Shown here: piece by piece, positions 1 to 6,129 of the stretch
Position numbering within the stretch: position 1 is the stretch's first letter
How the letters are laid out: each line of letters opens with the position of its first letter
NCBI GenBank assembly: GCA_902767055.1
Contig: CACXFX010000017.1
Location: forward strand, 1 to 6,129
Direction of reading: 5' to 3'
Source: an uncultured Pseudomonadota bacterium
GTDB taxonomy: Bacteria > Pseudomonadota > Alphaproteobacteria > RF32 > CAG-239
DNA length: 6,129 nt
Made by a program: the position numbers and the translations under genes
The notes under the pieces: generated by a model
Seen by the model: only the letters and a program-made list of their open reading frames with translations
The model's database searches: none
What the model was told of the DNA's origin: nothing

Positions 1-909
1 CCCGAAAAAATTCAGGATAACATTAAAGAAGTTTTGCCTCAAAATCCTGTCACGGTTAAAGGTCCGGCAGCTTTTGGTAAAGCAGATGAGGCAAATACCG
101 ATGAGCTGATCGTAGAAGAGCAAATTTTTATATCGGATGAGCCGGTTAAACAAGAGAAGACGTCGGCAAAAGAATCTTTAATTGTTGAAGAGGCAGAGGA
201 TATTTTCGTTACGCCTGAAGAGGATATTTTCTCAAGCCAGGCAATCGAAATCACACCAAAGGCAGATAAAGCAGATAGGGTTGCACCTCTTAAAACCGAG
301 GAACCTGCGCTTGAAGAAGTTAAGGTAAAAGAGGCAAAAGAAAAGACCGTCGGGCCGAAGGCATTCGGTAAAGTATCGTATCAAATGCACACGTCTTTCG
401 GTTTTGCTCAAGAAACCGAGGTGAAGACCTGTGCGTATACCGGCCTTAATAAAGACGGCAATCGTGTTTTGCCGGATACGTTGGCAAGTATTTGTTGCAT
501 AGATGTATCTGATGTCGATTTAGAAAGTCAAGGCGAAGATGTCGCAATCAAATGTATCACTCAAATCTGCCATATGATGAATGATCCTGATAATGAAGTA
601 AGAGCCAAATATATGGCAGAGATTAATAAAATCAGAAGAGAAGCGATATTGTCATCTTTTTCGGCTGCCAATGAAATGAAACAAAAATACAGTGATATTT
701 CTAAGACTGAAGATGAGCTTGAAAATATCAAAAATCAGTCTTCCGATCAGTTGCGTACGCAAATGTCCGGTAATTCGGAGCTGACAAATGCGGACGTGAA
801 TACGCAAAAAGACATGCTCTTGATTAAAGCAAGCAGTTTGGAAATGGATGCCATTGAGGCGATGTTTAATTATTGCCAGGCTTATGCGAGGGTGACCGAT
901 GAAGAATAG
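1..909 (+). CDS. Partial protein: acidic repetitive linker plus cysteine-containing helical C-terminal domain (5' end missing)
   Basis: I do not recognise the family. The frame is open from base 1 to the TAG at 907-909 (302 residues visible), so the true start lies upstream; the TTG at 34 has no ribosome site and is an internal leucine codon. Residues 1 to about 120 are acidic and repetitive: LIVEE and EDIF each occur twice, and GPAAFGK (61-81) and GPKAFGK (352-372) bracket the region, suggesting a flexible extended linker. From about residue 125 a compact domain begins, with cysteines at 144, 165, 166, 185, 190 and 292. Such cysteines suit disulfides if it is exported, but its N-terminus is not visible. 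Residues about 200-290 form two predicted helices separated by a polar loop, with a pattern also seen in the next two genes: an F at 220 followed by K227-Q228, then the helix at 272-289. The end overlaps gene 2 by 11 bases, implying one operon. Coding status is firm; function is unknown. Confidence 0.9.
   Translation, partial: PEKIQDNIKEVLPQNPVTVKGPAAFGKADEANTDELIVEEQIFISDEPVKQEKTSAKESLIVEEAEDIFVTPEEDIFSSQAIEITPKADKADRVAPLKTEEPALEEVKVKEAKEKTVGPKAFGKVSYQMHTSFGFAQETEVKTCAYTGLNKDGNRVLPDTLASICCIDVSDVDLESQGEDVAIKCITQICHMMNDPDNEVRAKYMAEINKIRREAILSSFSAANEMKQKYSDISKTEDELENIKNQSSDQLRTQMSGNSELTNADVNTQKDMLLIKASSLEMDAIEAMFNYCQAYARVTDEE
61..372 (+). repeat. GPxAFGK peptide repeat flanking the gene 1 acidic linker
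   Basis: The heptapeptides GPAAFGK (61-81) and GPKAFGK (352-372) differ at one residue but use different codons, so they have been kept at protein level. Each is preceded by T-V within a few residues. They bracket about 270 bases of acidic, repetitive coding sequence and may be a docking motif or the remnant of a longer repeat array that extends upstream. Confidence 0.6.
196..231 (+). repeat. Exact 12-base direct repeat in gene 1 (EDIF codons)
   Basis: GAGGATATTTTC occurs at 196-207 and again at 220-231, exactly 24 bases apart and in frame, encoding EDIF twice. With the two LIVEE copies nearby, it suggests that the acidic linker grew by short in-frame duplications. Confidence 0.7.
888..892 (+). 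promoter_or_regulatory. Ribosome binding site for gene 2, inside gene 1
   Basis: GAGGG lies seven bases before the ATG at 899 and within the last codons of gene 1. It supports the signal-peptide-bearing start and coupling of translation with gene 1. Confidence 0.6.
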
Positions 910-1603
910 GATTTTAAAATACGGCTTTTTATTTGTCCTCTTATCGGTTGTGCCGGCAAGGGCTGATATTGAAGCTTTGCTTGAAGGACTTGAACAAATT
1001 ACGGTTTTTGAAAGCGAAAATGAAACGCTTCAAACAATCGAATCTTTGCATAATAAAGCCGAAGAACTTAAAAAACAGGCCAGTGAATATAAGAACAAAG
1101 CCGAAAAAATGTATCATTCGGCCCAAGATGCCGTCAATAAAGGAATAGATGCAGTCAATAAAGCCTCTGAAATGGTTAAGACAGGGGATATTATGGGTGC
1201 AATACAAAATATGGATTTTGCACCTTTGCAGGGTATGTTTGACGGCTCAAAAGGGCCGGCTGAAGAAGAAGAGGCCGTTTATGAAGAAATGGTGCGCGAA
1301 GAGGGTGATCATTCTATCGAAAATCAAAAAGAGATTGAAAAAGCCATCAATGAAAAAGAAGGTATTGAAATGGCCGATACTTTTGCCAAAGCAATCGTGA
1401 TGCGTAAAAATATCGAAGAAGAGACAGATGAGCTTGAAAATCCACAAACGGAGGATGAGGCGCTTTCGCTTGCTCAGGATGAATATATCAGATCGATAAA
1501 AAGAAGAAACAGAATGGTTGCGCTTGAGGCAACGCGTCTGTCGGTCAGAGCTTCACGCGAGCTGGCAAAAATAGAAGCAAAAAAGGAGGGTGAAAATGAA
1601 TAA
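899..1603 (+). CDS. Exported helical protein with heptad-repeat coiled coil (234 aa)
   Basis: The function is unknown; I infer an exported structural protein. The ATG at 899 has GAGGG at 888-892, seven bases from the A of the ATG, and gives a textbook signal peptide: K2/R4/K7, a hydrophobic core about residues 8-19, and cleavage after A20-R21-A22, leaving DIEALLEGLEQI. The mature protein has no cysteine. Residues 52-93 make six consecutive heptads of the form N-K-A-x-x-x-h, a coiled coil. Residues about 121-185 are very acidic (EEEE at 122-125). The C-terminal 75 residues repeat the two-helix pattern of its neighbours: A159-x-x-F162...R169, then L209-E210...A218-S219...L222-x-K224. The last codons supply the ribosome site of gene 3, and the stop overlaps gene 3 by eight bases, so the two are probably translated together. 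Length, signal peptide and all-helical character resemble exported VirB5-type subunits, but I see no diagnostic motif, so this is only a hypothesis. Confidence 0.93.
   Translation: MKNRILKYGFLFVLLSVVPARADIEALLEGLEQITVFESENETLQTIESLHNKAEELKKQASEYKNKAEKMYHSAQDAVNKGIDAVNKASEMVKTGDIMGAIQNMDFAPLQGMFDGSKGPAEEEEAVYEEMVREEGDHSIENQKEIEKAINEKEGIEMADTFAKAIVMRKNIEEETDELENPQTEDEALSLAQDEYIRSIKRRNRMVALEATRLSVRASRELAKIEAKKEGENE
1052..1177 (+). repeat. Six tandem heptads (NKAxxxh) in gene 2
   Basis: Codons for residues 52-93 encode NKAEELK, KQASEYK, NKAEKMY, HSAQDAV, NKGIDAV and NKASEMV. Alanine or glycine is at heptad position 3 and a hydrophobic residue (or the lysine of the first two) is at position 7. 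Two units share a near-identical 15-base DNA stretch (1127-1141 and 1148-1162, one mismatch, 21 bases apart), suggesting growth by heptad duplication. Confidence 0.65.
1584..1589 (+). promoter_or_regulatory. Ribosome binding site for gene 3, inside gene 2
   Basis: A perfect AGGAGG is embedded in the Lys-Glu-Gly codons near the end of gene 2. Six bases separate it from the ATG at 1596, while the alternative GTG at 1590 abuts it directly. This decides the start of gene 3. Confidence 0.8.
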
Positions 1604-2774
1604 AAAACTTTTTTATACCGCTTTTTTGTGCTGCTTGGCGCTCGGGTTTGAAGCAAAAGCAGATATAAAATTTGATATCGGGGGACTTGCTCAAAAAGTA
1701 ATGGGGTCTATTATGGCTCCGATTGACAGTGCTTTGAAAAAGGTCAATACGGCGGCCGAAGAATATAAAACACAACTGACCGGTTCGGAGATTGTTGTGA
1801 CAGCCGAAAAAGCCAAAGCTTATGTCGAAGAGCTTAAAGACAGTGTTCAACCCGGAGGCGAACTTTATGAAAGCAGTATAGGAAAATATGAGGATGCTGC
1901 CAGTGAGGTGAAGAAAAATATAAAAGTTTCACCCAAAGCGCTTGAAAATCAATTGGGTGATTGGAAAAAGAATTTTGACGAATACGTAGGCAATAAAGTA
2001 ACAGAAATTAAAAGCAAATTATCGGCGGCCAAAAAAAATCAGGATACACTGCAGAGTTTATGCGATGCCTCCGACGGAGAGGAAAAAGAGAATTATTTGG
2101 CTCAACTTGCATCGGTCAAAAGTGAAGCCCAAAATTACGAAGCAGAGCTTGCCGATATGATCAAAGGTGAAGGAAAAATTTTGGAAAATGATCCGACTTA
2201 TCAGGCCTTAAAAGAAGAAGGTAAAGGTCTTCAAAATAAAATAGATGAATTTGTTGCTTCCGCTAAACAAAAATTGGAAGGATTGGGTGCTCAATTTATA
2301 CAAAAGCTGACGAAACGCTCAAAATCACAAAATAAAGCGTCTTATGATGCGGCGATTAATGATTATTTTATCGCACCAAATGATCCGGTTAATGAAAAAA
2401 ATGTTGAGAAAGTCAGTAAAGCACGTCGCATAAAATATAAAAAAGATATTGCGAATGCATTCGTGCAAGTATGGAAATATCGTCAATCGACGGCTCAGAT
2501 CGAAAAAAACCTTGACAGGCATTCAAACGACGGAACAAAGGCGGATACTGCCATTAACGGGCAGGCATTTGGTGAAAATGCAATGATGATTGATGATATT
2601 AAGCGTATCCAAGATGATGTGACGCTTGAAATTGCCGCAATGCGTTTGCAAGCTTCGAAAGATTTAATGAAACAGGGATACAGAATTAATAATCCGGCTA
2701 AAGATTCTTCAGAATATAATTTTGATCAATACCGACTGACCGAAGATGATATCGAAAAAGGCAGAAGGTCATAA
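1596..2774 (+). CDS. Exported coiled-coil protein, probable diverged paralogue of the preceding gene (392 aa)
   Basis: The function is unknown. I chose the ATG at 1596, not the GTG at 1590, because AGGAGG at 1584-1589 is six bases from this ATG, whereas the GTG touches it. The signal peptide is K3-K4, a hydrophobic core around residues 6-17 and cleavage after A20-K21-A22, so the mature form begins DIKFDIGGLAQKV. This is the same signal length as gene 2, with a matching D-I...G-L-x-Q start. The two cysteines in the signal core are not a lipobox. Residues about 45-245 are charged helix with a coiled-coil look, including a lone mature cysteine at 156. The C-terminal part has F289...R296-Q297 and then L344-E345...L351-Q352-A353-S354...L357-M358, matching genes 1 and 2. 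A polar tail (about 360-392) follows. The gene looks like gene 2 with a longer coiled-coil middle. It is part of the same operon, with an eight-base overlap upstream and twelve bases before gene 4. Confidence 0.93.
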   Translation: MNKKLFYTAFLCCLALGFEAKADIKFDIGGLAQKVMGSIMAPIDSALKKVNTAAEEYKTQLTGSEIVVTAEKAKAYVEELKDSVQPGGELYESSIGKYEDAASEVKKNIKVSPKALENQLGDWKKNFDEYVGNKVTEIKSKLSAAKKNQDTLQSLCDASDGEEKENYLAQLASVKSEAQNYEAELADMIKGEGKILENDPTYQALKEEGKGLQNKIDEFVASAKQKLEGLGAQFIQKLTKRSKSQNKASYDAAINDYFIAPNDPVNEKNVEKVSKARRIKYKKDIANAFVQVWKYRQSTAQIEKNLDRHSNDGTKADTAINGQAFGENAMMIDDIKRIQDDVTLEIAAMRLQASKDLMKQGYRINNPAKDSSEYNFDQYRLTEDDIEKGRRS

Positions 2775-2775
2775 A

Positions 2776-2781
2776 AGGAGG
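2776..2781 (+). promoter_or_regulatory. Ribosome binding site for gene 4
   Basis: A perfect AGGAGG begins two bases after the gene 3 stop and fills half of the 12-base gap, the only non-coding DNA in the window. It is five bases from ATG 2787 and eight from ATG 2790, so either methionine may be used. Confidence 0.85.
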
Positions 2782-2786
2782 AAATA

Positions 2787-5700
2787 ATGATGAAAAAAAC
2801 AAAAAAAACAATAAGCCTTGTGTTTGCCTCGCTTTTATGGGCCGGTGCCGCTTTTGCTTTTTATCCGCCGCCGCCCGGTCCGGTTACGCCGGAACTTGAT
2901 GCGCCGCAAGATGGTGCTCAAGGTGTTAAAGGGGTGATGGAAAAATTACGTACGGAAGTTGATAAAATTAAGACAAAGAAAGCGGAAATTGCAAATAAAG
3001 TTAAATCGCTCGGTAATTTTATCGGACTTGATTTCAATGAATCGCCGCTTAAAAAAGAAGATAATACGCCGACCAATCCCGTGATGAAAGAGTTGACGGC
3101 TTCTGTCGATTTGAAAGATGAAACGGCTGTGTCGCAATTGTTTCAGGAGTTGTTTTTAACCTATCCGATGGATTTGTTAAAAAAATACCCGGCATCGGTT
3201 CGTGAATATGTAAAAGATCAATACTTAAAAAAACAGGTCGAATTTGCCAACGATAATATGTTTGAAATCGATGTTGCGGTTCGCGCACTTGAAAATGACA
3301 GAATACCGTTGCTCAAAGAAGAGTTGAAAAGTCTGTCGTCTTGCTATGTATTTAATCAGGGCGGGACTTCCGCGAGCTGTGAAAGCGCATCGGAAAATAA
3401 TGAAGAACTGGGGACGTATGTCAATAATTATAAGCTTAAGAAATTGCGCGATTCTTATTTGAGAATTTATGAAGAGTTGATAGCATTAAAAGCGCAAGCT
3501 TCTGTTGCGATGTCTTTGCGTGATGGCGTCAGGCCCTTTAATGAAGAAGAAGCCAATCAATTATCGTCGGATCAGCAATCATCTTTGAATATCAGGCATT
3601 ATGAAATTTTAACCAAAATGAGTTTTGCGCAAGCTCAGAAAAAATCACGCTATGAGTTGGTTAAAGCGCCGAAATATCAGTTGACGACGCCTTTTGAAGG
3701 TGCAGAGGATCAGATTCAGGCTTTATCGATTTTAGAAGGTATATACGGTATGCTGACCAAAGCACAAAAGTTGCATAATACAAAGCAACAAATGCCTGAT
3801 TTGAGAGGGCCGTTTATCGAATATGAAAAAATGGTCAGACTTCATGAAAAAGCTATTGAAAAGCTTGCTTTGTCGGAAAGTTATGTGGATAATTATATGA
3901 AGCGTTGGTATACTTCGCCGGATGATTTTTGGTTTGGAAACGGTTGTCGGTTGAAAAAAGTACATTTAGGCAAAAGATGCGCTTCGATTACGGGATGCAG
4001 TTCAAACAAAGGTTATGAAGATTATAACCGCTACATGATTGCTTGCAAAAGCAATACTTTTGAAGTTGAAAAATATGAGCAAAAAGGAGGGGCTTCAAAA
4101 GATGTTATCAGTGCGTATAACCTTGCAAAAGAAAAAATTGTTTTTGGTGTCAATGAGAATATGGTGCATGTTGCAACGCCGAATTTGAATGCCGAAGTGA
4201 ATGTGTCAGATATGACAAGTTCAAACCCGAATACGGCAGGTCTTTTAAAAGGTGACAGTAAGTTAACAGACGAGTCTTTGACCAGTTACGCAACTTCAGA
4301 AACGCGTGTGCAAGGACTGATTCGCTGGCAGGTGGGCAACGCATTTGCTAAAATTGTCGGCGGAGATACGTCGGGTATGGATATTAATATTAAACAGGCC
4401 GATAATAAATATCCGCTTTGGAAAGATGAAAAGCTGTTTTATGATCAATATATCAGAGAAAAATATAAAAATATGATGCTCTATTTTTATAAGCCGGTGC
4501 TTTATCGTGCGTTTTTTGACGTTGCATCAAAGGTCAATGAAGCAATGGATATTGATCAAGATGATGTTAAACGATATGATCGGAGGGCTTACAATAATTA
4601 TCAATCCGAGCTGAAAGCTTATGAAGACAGCCTTGAAGAAGATGATGAGGAGAGAGCCTCGAAAATCAAAGCCAAATCCTCGGAACTTTATAGCATTTAT
4701 AAAAGAGATGTTGAGCGCTATGTCGAAAAATTAAAAGAAAAATTAAAAACCGTTAAACAAAATAACAGAAGTGTCATCAGCAAAGACTTAAGAGCTTTGG
4801 AAAAAATGATCAGTGATGATGAAAATAATTCGCCGATTAAAAAGCTTAAAAGTAATTTTGACGAGCAAATGCAACGTTTGGCCGAAGGTTTTCACAGCAA
4901 AATTGAGGGTTTTGAAAATACAAAAGCGCAGCTTTATGAAAAAATGGATGAAGCCAAAGCATCAATGAATGAAAACAATAAGCGCCACAATACGCTTGCA
5001 GGCGAAGTCAGTGATGCCGAAAATCAAGTAAAAATGCAAGAAACGTCCAAAAAATTAGCGCAAGAAAAAAAGCAAAAAGATCCGAATTATATCAGCAATG
5101 CAATAAACGTGGCTGATGAGGGTGTTGCTGAGCAACAAGAGGTTATGGAAGGAAAGTTGACCCAATCGGAAGAAGCTTTGGAAGATGCCGAAAACGACAG
5201 AAACAATATGCTTAAATCTCAAGAGCTTGCCTTAAAGGAAGACGAAAAAATAGCTAAAGCAAAAGATGAATATATGAAACAAGTTGTGGATTTAGAGGCT
5301 AAGTACTTCAAAGATTTGAATGAAGCCTTAAATGCACGTTTGGCTGAAATAAATACTTTTCTTTCTGTCAGAAGCAAAGGCGATGTGTATCTTACGGCCG
5401 TTTATGATGCCGCAGAGAATATGTTTAAAGAGTTTCAGCTCAAAGGGACAATTGCCGTGACGGCAGCGTACGGACAAATTATGGCTTTGGGTGAAACGCG
5501 ATATAATTCGGATGAATACGGTAAAATTTTGAATATTCATAATAATATGATTAATACCATCGGAAAGGTGAGCTTGCCTGCCTTTAAAAGGGCAATCGAA
5601 GGCCTTGTCGTCAGTAATGCTTCGTTGATAACGTCGTCAGCGCAGTTGTTGCAAAATGCCGTGTTTACATCTAATTGTGAAAATATCGGTTGTAAAAATG

Positions 5701-6129
5701 AAGATAAAGTTTACCATATTTCGATTTCTCCGAGATCACGCGATTTTGTGGCGCCGAAGAGAGCTTCAAGCGGCGGCGTTCCGCCTTTGAGGGAAGCACA
5801 ATATTTTGACAGCGTTGATTATGATGCTATTAATAAAACGCCAAAGACTTCAAAAACAACACGTTATGAATTTTTGTACGGCTTGCAAGATGCACCGGAT
5901 GTATGGAGAAGGATTTTGTCGCCGGACGGGTTTGTCGAAAGAGAAGTTGATGTGATTGAGTTCTTAAACGGAAATGATAATCAAAAAGGTTTAATGGCAC
6001 TTGTCGGTGATATCAAACAGCGCATTGAAAACGATGCTTTCTTAAAAGCAAAAGGTGAAAAGCCGGCAAATCTTGATGTCGGGGAACTGTCACTTTTCTT
6101 AAAATACGATAATGGTTTAACGTTTACAA
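2787..6129 (+). CDS. Giant exported coiled-coil protein, 3' end missing (at least 1114 aa)
   Basis: The frame stays open for 1114 codons to the window edge, so this is the largest gene here and is incomplete. The function is not recognised. The start is ATG 2787 or ATG 2790, five or eight bases after AGGAGG. The signal peptide has K3-K4/K6-K7, a core at residues 9-23 and cleavage after A22-F23-A24; the mature start is proline-rich (FYPPPPGPVTP). Residues 45-380 are mostly helical, with C186 and C198. Residues 387-420 hold four cysteines (387, 398, 404, 420). Residues 541-579 are rich in Tyr, Phe and Trp. Residues about 590-865 are a long, highly charged coiled coil, then a less charged helical stretch (880-960), C964/C969 and a mixed region to the edge. 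All eight cysteines fall outside the coil, suggesting disulfide-stabilised domains separated by a rod. Residues 233-239 (ALKAQAS) resemble the helix B motif of gene 3. No clear transmembrane helix follows the signal, so a periplasmic or surface scaffold is most likely; membrane segments could lie beyond the edge. Confidence 0.92.
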   Translation, partial: MMKKTKKTISLVFASLLWAGAAFAFYPPPPGPVTPELDAPQDGAQGVKGVMEKLRTEVDKIKTKKAEIANKVKSLGNFIGLDFNESPLKKEDNTPTNPVMKELTASVDLKDETAVSQLFQELFLTYPMDLLKKYPASVREYVKDQYLKKQVEFANDNMFEIDVAVRALENDRIPLLKEELKSLSSCYVFNQGGTSASCESASENNEELGTYVNNYKLKKLRDSYLRIYEELIALKAQASVAMSLRDGVRPFNEEEANQLSSDQQSSLNIRHYEILTKMSFAQAQKKSRYELVKAPKYQLTTPFEGAEDQIQALSILEGIYGMLTKAQKLHNTKQQMPDLRGPFIEYEKMVRLHEKAIEKLALSESYVDNYMKRWYTSPDDFWFGNGCRLKKVHLGKRCASITGCSSNKGYEDYNRYMIACKSNTFEVEKYEQKGGASKDVISAYNLAKEKIVFGVNENMVHVATPNLNAEVNVSDMTSSNPNTAGLLKGDSKLTDESLTSYATSETRVQGLIRWQVGNAFAKIVGGDTSGMDINIKQADNKYPLWKDEKLFYDQYIREKYKNMMLYFYKPVLYRAFFDVASKVNEAMDIDQDDVKRYDRRAYNNYQSELKAYEDSLEEDDEERASKIKAKSSELYSIYKRDVERYVEKLKEKLKTVKQNNRSVISKDLRALEKMISDDENNSPIKKLKSNFDEQMQRLAEGFHSKIEGFENTKAQLYEKMDEAKASMNENNKRHNTLAGEVSDAENQVKMQETSKKLAQEKKQKDPNYISNAINVADEGVAEQQEVMEGKLTQSEEALEDAENDRNNMLKSQELALKEDEKIAKAKDEYMKQVVDLEAKYFKDLNEALNARLAEINTFLSVRSKGDVYLTAVYDAAENMFKEFQLKGTIAVTAAYGQIMALGETRYNSDEYGKILNIHNNMINTIGKVSLPAFKRAIEGLVVSNASLITSSAQLLQNAVFTSNCENIGCKNEDKVYHISISPRSRDFVAPKRASSGGVPPLREAQYFDSVDYDAINKTPKTSKTTRYEFLYGLQDAPDVWRRILSPDGFVEREVDVIEFLNGNDNQKGLMALVGDIKQRIENDAFLKAKGEKPANLDVGELSLFLKYDNGLTFT

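Noticed and set aside
34..36. TTG as start codon of gene 1
   Set aside because: The frame continues without a stop to base 1 and there is no ribosome site before it, so the gene is truncated by the window edge.
933..1400. Two + strand open frames (933-1148 and 1149-1400) in another frame within gene 2
   Set aside because: They lie wholly inside a well-supported gene with a signal peptide, have odd Lys/Arg-rich composition and no ribosome sites.
1590..1592. GTG as start codon of gene 3
   Set aside because: It directly abuts the AGGAGG, leaving no spacing. The ATG at 1596 has ideal spacing and begins a normal signal peptide.
1623..1640. Lipoprotein signal in gene 3 (two cysteines in the signal core)
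   Set aside because: The context FLCCLALG does not fit the L-[AS]-[GA]-C lipobox, and a good signal peptidase I site (A-K-A before D) follows.
2775..2786. Promoter or terminator between genes 3 and 4
   Set aside because: The gap is only 12 bases and is filled by the ribosome site; there is no room for either and no hairpin is visible.
1545..3288. Minus-strand open frames opposite genes 2-4 (e.g. 1545-1850, 2946-3137, 3049-3288)
   Set aside because: Each is antisense to a convincing coding region, has no ribosome site or recognisable product, and is explained by the codon bias of the + strand genes.
3945..4050. Gene 4 as a TraN-like cysteine-rich conjugation protein
   Set aside because: TraN proteins carry many more conserved cysteines; only eight are seen in 1114 residues and a long coiled coil dominates.

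Overview
The window is a single, very tightly packed run of four genes, all on the + strand. Only 12 of the 6129 bases, between the third and fourth genes, lie outside a reading frame. Gene 1 (1..909) enters from beyond the left edge. Gene 2 (899..1603) and gene 3 (1596..2774) are complete. Gene 4 (2787 to the right edge) is a very long frame with no stop codon in the window. The first two junctions overlap by 11 and 8 bases, and each downstream start has a purine-rich Shine-Dalgarno sequence, so this looks like one transcription unit with coupled translation. No promoter, terminator, RNA gene, mobile element or CRISPR array is visible.

Genes 2, 3 and 4 each start with a clear Sec-type signal peptide, so their products should leave the cytoplasm. 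The mature proteins are almost wholly helical and charged, with long coiled-coil stretches. Gene 1 has an acidic, repetitive linker followed by a cysteine-containing helical domain. No enzyme motif, Walker box or clear multi-pass membrane region was recognised. The set reads as structural or scaffolding parts of a cell-envelope or secreted assembly, not as a metabolic pathway.

The most interesting observation is that the C-terminal regions of genes 1, 2 and 3 share a two-helix pattern. Helix A contains a phenylalanine with a basic residue seven positions later. Helix B has an L-E...A-S-type core. The two are 47 to 55 residues apart. Genes 2 and 3 also share signal-peptide length and a matching mature N-terminus, suggesting an ancient tandem duplication. 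Gene 4 may carry a version of helix B. This points to a family of paralogous exported helical proteins encoded side by side. A distant relation to the all-helical exported subunits of type IV secretion or conjugation systems (VirB5/TrbJ type) is possible, but it rests on architecture only.

The organism is probably a diderm (Gram-negative) bacterium: Sec signal peptides on large periplasmic-type proteins, strong AGGAGG ribosome sites and overlapping genes. Base composition is moderately low in GC (around 40% by eye), with CCG-rich proline codons and TTG/CTT/TTA leucine codons. A host-associated low-GC alphaproteobacterium would fit, but no marker gene in the window fixes the taxonomy.
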